A DNA stretch of 9,173 nucleotides from SAR202 cluster bacterium (GTDB lineage: Bacteria > Chloroflexota > Dehalococcoidia > SAR202 > CAJWER01): NCBI GenBank assembly GCA_030740335.1, contig JASLXL010000293.1:1-9173 (forward strand). The letters run 5' to 3'. Positions 7,574 to 9,173 of this stretch are shown in pieces (position 1 is the stretch's first letter; each line of letters starts with the position of its first letter). The notes beneath the pieces are model-generated. The model did no database searches and had not been told where the DNA came from. It was given only the letters and a program-made list of their open reading frames with translations. The translations under genes were made by a program, and so were the position numbers.

Positions 7574-7930
7574 TTGGCTGACCTACACAATAACGAGACC
7601 GCAGCCCAGATCGCCGCACTTGCAGAGAGTGTGCAGCGCTTCCACGAACGCTTCGGCCAGGGAGGTGCGGCATCTCTCGACGAGATGCTTGATCGCATTC
7701 CTATCCAGGACGAGGAGGTGCGGGAGCTCGAACAAGCACTGCGCGGCGAGGGGCCAGTGAGGACTGCTAGCGAAGCCGTCGACGTGCTCTTCGTAGCCAT
7801 CGGAACAATTCTTCGCCTGGACCCAGAACTTGCCCTGGCGGCAATCGACGAGGTGATTGTCAAAAATGACGCCAAGACGGGGGACACGCACCACATCAAT
7901 GCTGCGGGCAAGGTGGTGAGGAAGCCTTAG
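7574..7930 (+). CDS. MazG/PRA-PH-like all-alpha NTP pyrophosphohydrolase
   Basis: Small 118-residue cytosolic protein with the pattern of all-alpha nucleotide pyrophosphohydrolases, which hydrolyse a nucleoside triphosphate to the monophosphate and pyrophosphate using Mg-binding acidic helices. QDEEVRELEQAL (45-56) supplies an EExxE pattern (Glu47, Glu48, Glu51), and EAVDVLFVAIGT (67-78) supplies the ExxD (Glu67, Asp70). The C-terminal KNDAKTGDTHHINAAGKVVRKP resembles the NxxK segment and following GKVxK tail of MazG-like proteins. The substrate is unknown; house-cleaning of aberrant nucleotides is the common role, and a phosphoribosyl-ATP pyrophosphohydrolase-like function is less likely because no histidine genes are near. 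The start is TTG, chosen by its Shine-Dalgarno. The gene is bracketed by two inverted hairpin elements, 12 bases before the start and 4 bases after the stop, and is convergent with the LUD gene. Confidence 0.75.
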   Translation: MADLHNNETAAQIAALAESVQRFHERFGQGGAASLDEMLDRIPIQDEEVRELEQALRGEGPVRTASEAVDVLFVAIGTILRLDPELALAAIDEVIVKNDAKTGDTHHINAAGKVVRKP

Positions 7931-7934
7931 AGTA

Positions 7935-7967
7935 AAGATGCAAAGGGGCGCGGCCCCTCTGCACTCC
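7935..7967 (-). repeat. 33-base hairpin element, right copy (inverted)
   Basis: Reverse complement of the element at 7529-7561 with one difference, in the loop. The stem is TGCAAAGGGGC (7939-7949) with GCCCCTCTGCA (7953-7963). The one imperfect pair is A/C in plus-strand RNA but G-U in minus-strand RNA, so the element folds best in minus-strand transcripts. Read on that strand it begins 15 bases after the stop of the LUD gene, mirroring the 12-base spacing of the left copy from glycerate kinase. It also lies 4 bases after the stop of the small pyrophosphohydrolase gene, so it could serve both convergent genes. Confidence 0.85.
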
Positions 7968-7982
7968 TCTATAAAGGGCCAG

Positions 7983-8720
7983 CTAGCCTAGCAGGACCAT
8001 GTGGACCTCGCGAGGTCCATGGACACCTGTCACGATGGTCTGATCAATATCGCCGGATCGGCTCGGTCCTGAGATGATATTCATGTAGCTCGACGTCCCT
8101 TCAACCAACGCCTCGCGCCGCCTAAGCGTGAATAGCTCGTCCAGACTGGGGAGCACCTGGCCCCGCTGCACGATGGCCAGATGGACCGGCGGCGTCAGGG
8201 CAACGAGCCGCGACACCTCCTCGCTGGCAAGCAACACACAACTCCCCGTCTCAACGATTGCGTAGTCGACGCCCGTCACTCCCAGGTCAGCAGAGATCGC
8301 ACGCTCTCGCAAGTTCGCTCGCTGCTCATCGTCAGGACCATCCAACGCCATGGTCGTCAGCGCGACGCCCAATGGCGGCAATACAGACTCAAAAACTAGC
8401 TTTTCCACGACTTCCTGCGCCGAACGGACCACCGACCTTGCTTCGAGACTGCCTACCAAGTCGACCACGTACTGCTTTGCATCGACCAACGAACTGACCC
8501 TCGCAACCTTCCATTCCGCCGCTGCGGCCGACACTGCCAAAGCATCTATTAGCTCGTCAGCCCGGCCCTTTGCATCCTCCAAGATATTCTGAGCGCGCAA
8601 TTCCACGGCAATCGTGTCGTCGGATAGCGCCGTTGCACTCGGCACTTTTTCGGGCGCTCCAACTCCAAAGCACCCTAGCGCACCACGCACGGTTGATAGG
8701 AATTCGCCGCGTTCGCTCAT
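7983..8720 (-). CDS. LUD-domain protein, LutC/YkgG family
   Basis: 245-residue cytosolic protein of the LUD family. LutC acts with LutA and the iron-sulfur protein LutB in oxidising L-lactate to pyruvate; no independent activity is established for LutC. The C-terminal half carries the family signature: DLGVTGVDYAIVETGSCVLLAS (145-166), ALTPPVHLAIVQRGQVLPSL (174-193) and SGPSRSGDIDQTIVTGVHGP (217-236), ending EVHMVLLG. The N-terminal 110 residues are weakly conserved, as is usual. The ATG at 8720 is chosen: GGGA precedes it by 10 bases and MSERGEFLSTVRGAL is a normal LutC start. The frame could reach a TTG at 8771, which lacks a ribosome binding site. No lutA or lutB lies within the window; the upstream neighbour, 61 bases away on the same strand, is a broken endonuclease frame. 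The right hairpin element follows its stop by 15 bases. Confidence 0.9.
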   Translation of the reverse strand: MSERGEFLSTVRGALGCFGVGAPEKVPSATALSDDTIAVELRAQNILEDAKGRADELIDALAVSAAAAEWKVARVSSLVDAKQYVVDLVGSLEARSVVRSAQEVVEKLVFESVLPPLGVALTTMALDGPDDEQRANLRERAISADLGVTGVDYAIVETGSCVLLASEEVSRLVALTPPVHLAIVQRGQVLPSLDELFTLRRREALVEGTSSYMNIISGPSRSGDIDQTIVTGVHGPREVHMVLLG

Positions 8721-8781
8721 GATCGTATCATCCCACTGTGAGATCTTCACTACCCAGGTAGCCCTTTTCAAGCTCGGCTAG

Positions 8782-9173
8782 TTACTCACCGTCGATTAGG
8801 TCAAGTTGTTTGTTTGCGGCAAACTCGCGGGCTTTCGTGGTGAAGATAGAGCCGGAAAACAAGATACCTTTGCTGGCTCCCCCGGATACGACGAGCCCGT
8901 AAAGGTCCCTTACATCAGGTTATCCAACCGGATGTTGCCAGTCCTTGCACTGAACCAACAGGCGTCCTCCCCTGATTGGCACCGGATCCTCGGCTCTTAT
9001 GTCAATGCCTCCATCACCCGATTTCCCAGAATGCGTCACGTGATAGCCCATCGCATCCAGAATTGCGAGACACCTCTGCTCAAAATCAAACCCGCGTTCT
9101 ACCGTTGATTTATGAGGCGGCCTACCTTTGGCAATTGGGACTGGAGTCGGCAATTGTTGGAGCCGCTCAAGGT
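8782..9173 (-). pseudogene. Mrr-like restriction endonuclease frame with an in-frame TAA, 5' end beyond the window
   Basis: Minus-strand reading frame of the Mrr_cat type (PD-(D/E)xK-fold nuclease domain acting on DNA). Counting from the first whole codon (9171-9169), the visible residues include GFDFEQRCLAILDAMGYHV (27-45), SGKSGDGGIDI with Asp57, and LLVQCKDW with Gln74 and Lys76, the D...QxK catalytic pattern. After residue 83 a TAA occurs at 8922-8920. The same frame then continues for 45 codons as PDVRDLYGLVVSGGASKGILFSG and on through FTTKAREFAANKQLDLIDGE to a normal TAA at 8784-8782. That tail is exactly what the family carries next, so one nonsense codon splits an otherwise intact domain. 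The frame stays open to the window edge, so the TTG at 9153 need not be the start. Pseudogene, sequencing error or readthrough cannot be separated here. The stop lies 61 bases upstream of the LUD gene start, on the same strand. Confidence 0.82.

Noticed and set aside
8806..9108. Plus-strand frame across the endonuclease region
   Set aside because: The minus strand carries clear Mrr-type motifs on both sides of the in-frame stop; the plus-strand translation has no recognisable feature.

Overview
The window is GC-rich, densely coded bacterial chromosome. It holds seven intact or edge-cut protein genes and one broken one, and no RNA gene or CRISPR array was seen. Frequent TTG/GTG starts, tandem M20 amidohydrolases, a LUD-domain protein, an ERAP1-like M1 aminopeptidase and palindromic intergenic repeats would fit a heterotrophic Chloroflexota (Dehalococcoidia/SAR202-like) or another environmental lineage. 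That placement is inference; nothing here fixes the taxon.

Layout. Positions 1-653 (+) hold the C-terminal five-sixths of a crotonase-fold enoyl-CoA hydratase, close in style to carnitinyl-CoA dehydratase. Positions 756-3341 (+) encode a complete M1 zinc aminopeptidase. It converges, with 7 bases between the stops, on two tandem minus-strand M20-family amidohydrolases (3349-4689 and 4801-6135). These are clear paralogues, and an imperfect palindromic repeat lies in the gap between them. A divergent intergenic region of about 230 bases (6136-6364) leads to a type-I glycerate kinase (6365-7516, +). Next comes a small all-alpha NTP-pyrophosphohydrolase-like gene (7574-7930, +) bracketed by two 33-base hairpin elements in inverted orientation that agree at 32 of 33 positions. 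A stand-alone LutC/LUD protein (7983-8720, -) follows, and then a minus-strand Mrr-like restriction endonuclease reading frame (8782-9173 and beyond the edge) interrupted by one in-frame TAA.

Together the intact genes look like organic-matter catabolism: peptide trimming (M1), amide or N-acyl hydrolysis (two M20s), acyl-CoA hydration, and entry of glycerate into lower glycolysis. The LUD protein would normally belong to lactate oxidation but has no LutA/LutB beside it here. No complete new multi-gene system is visible. The observations most worth a second look are the oriented hairpin repeats around the small pyrophosphohydrolase gene and the endonuclease frame with a single nonsense codon directly after its catalytic motif.
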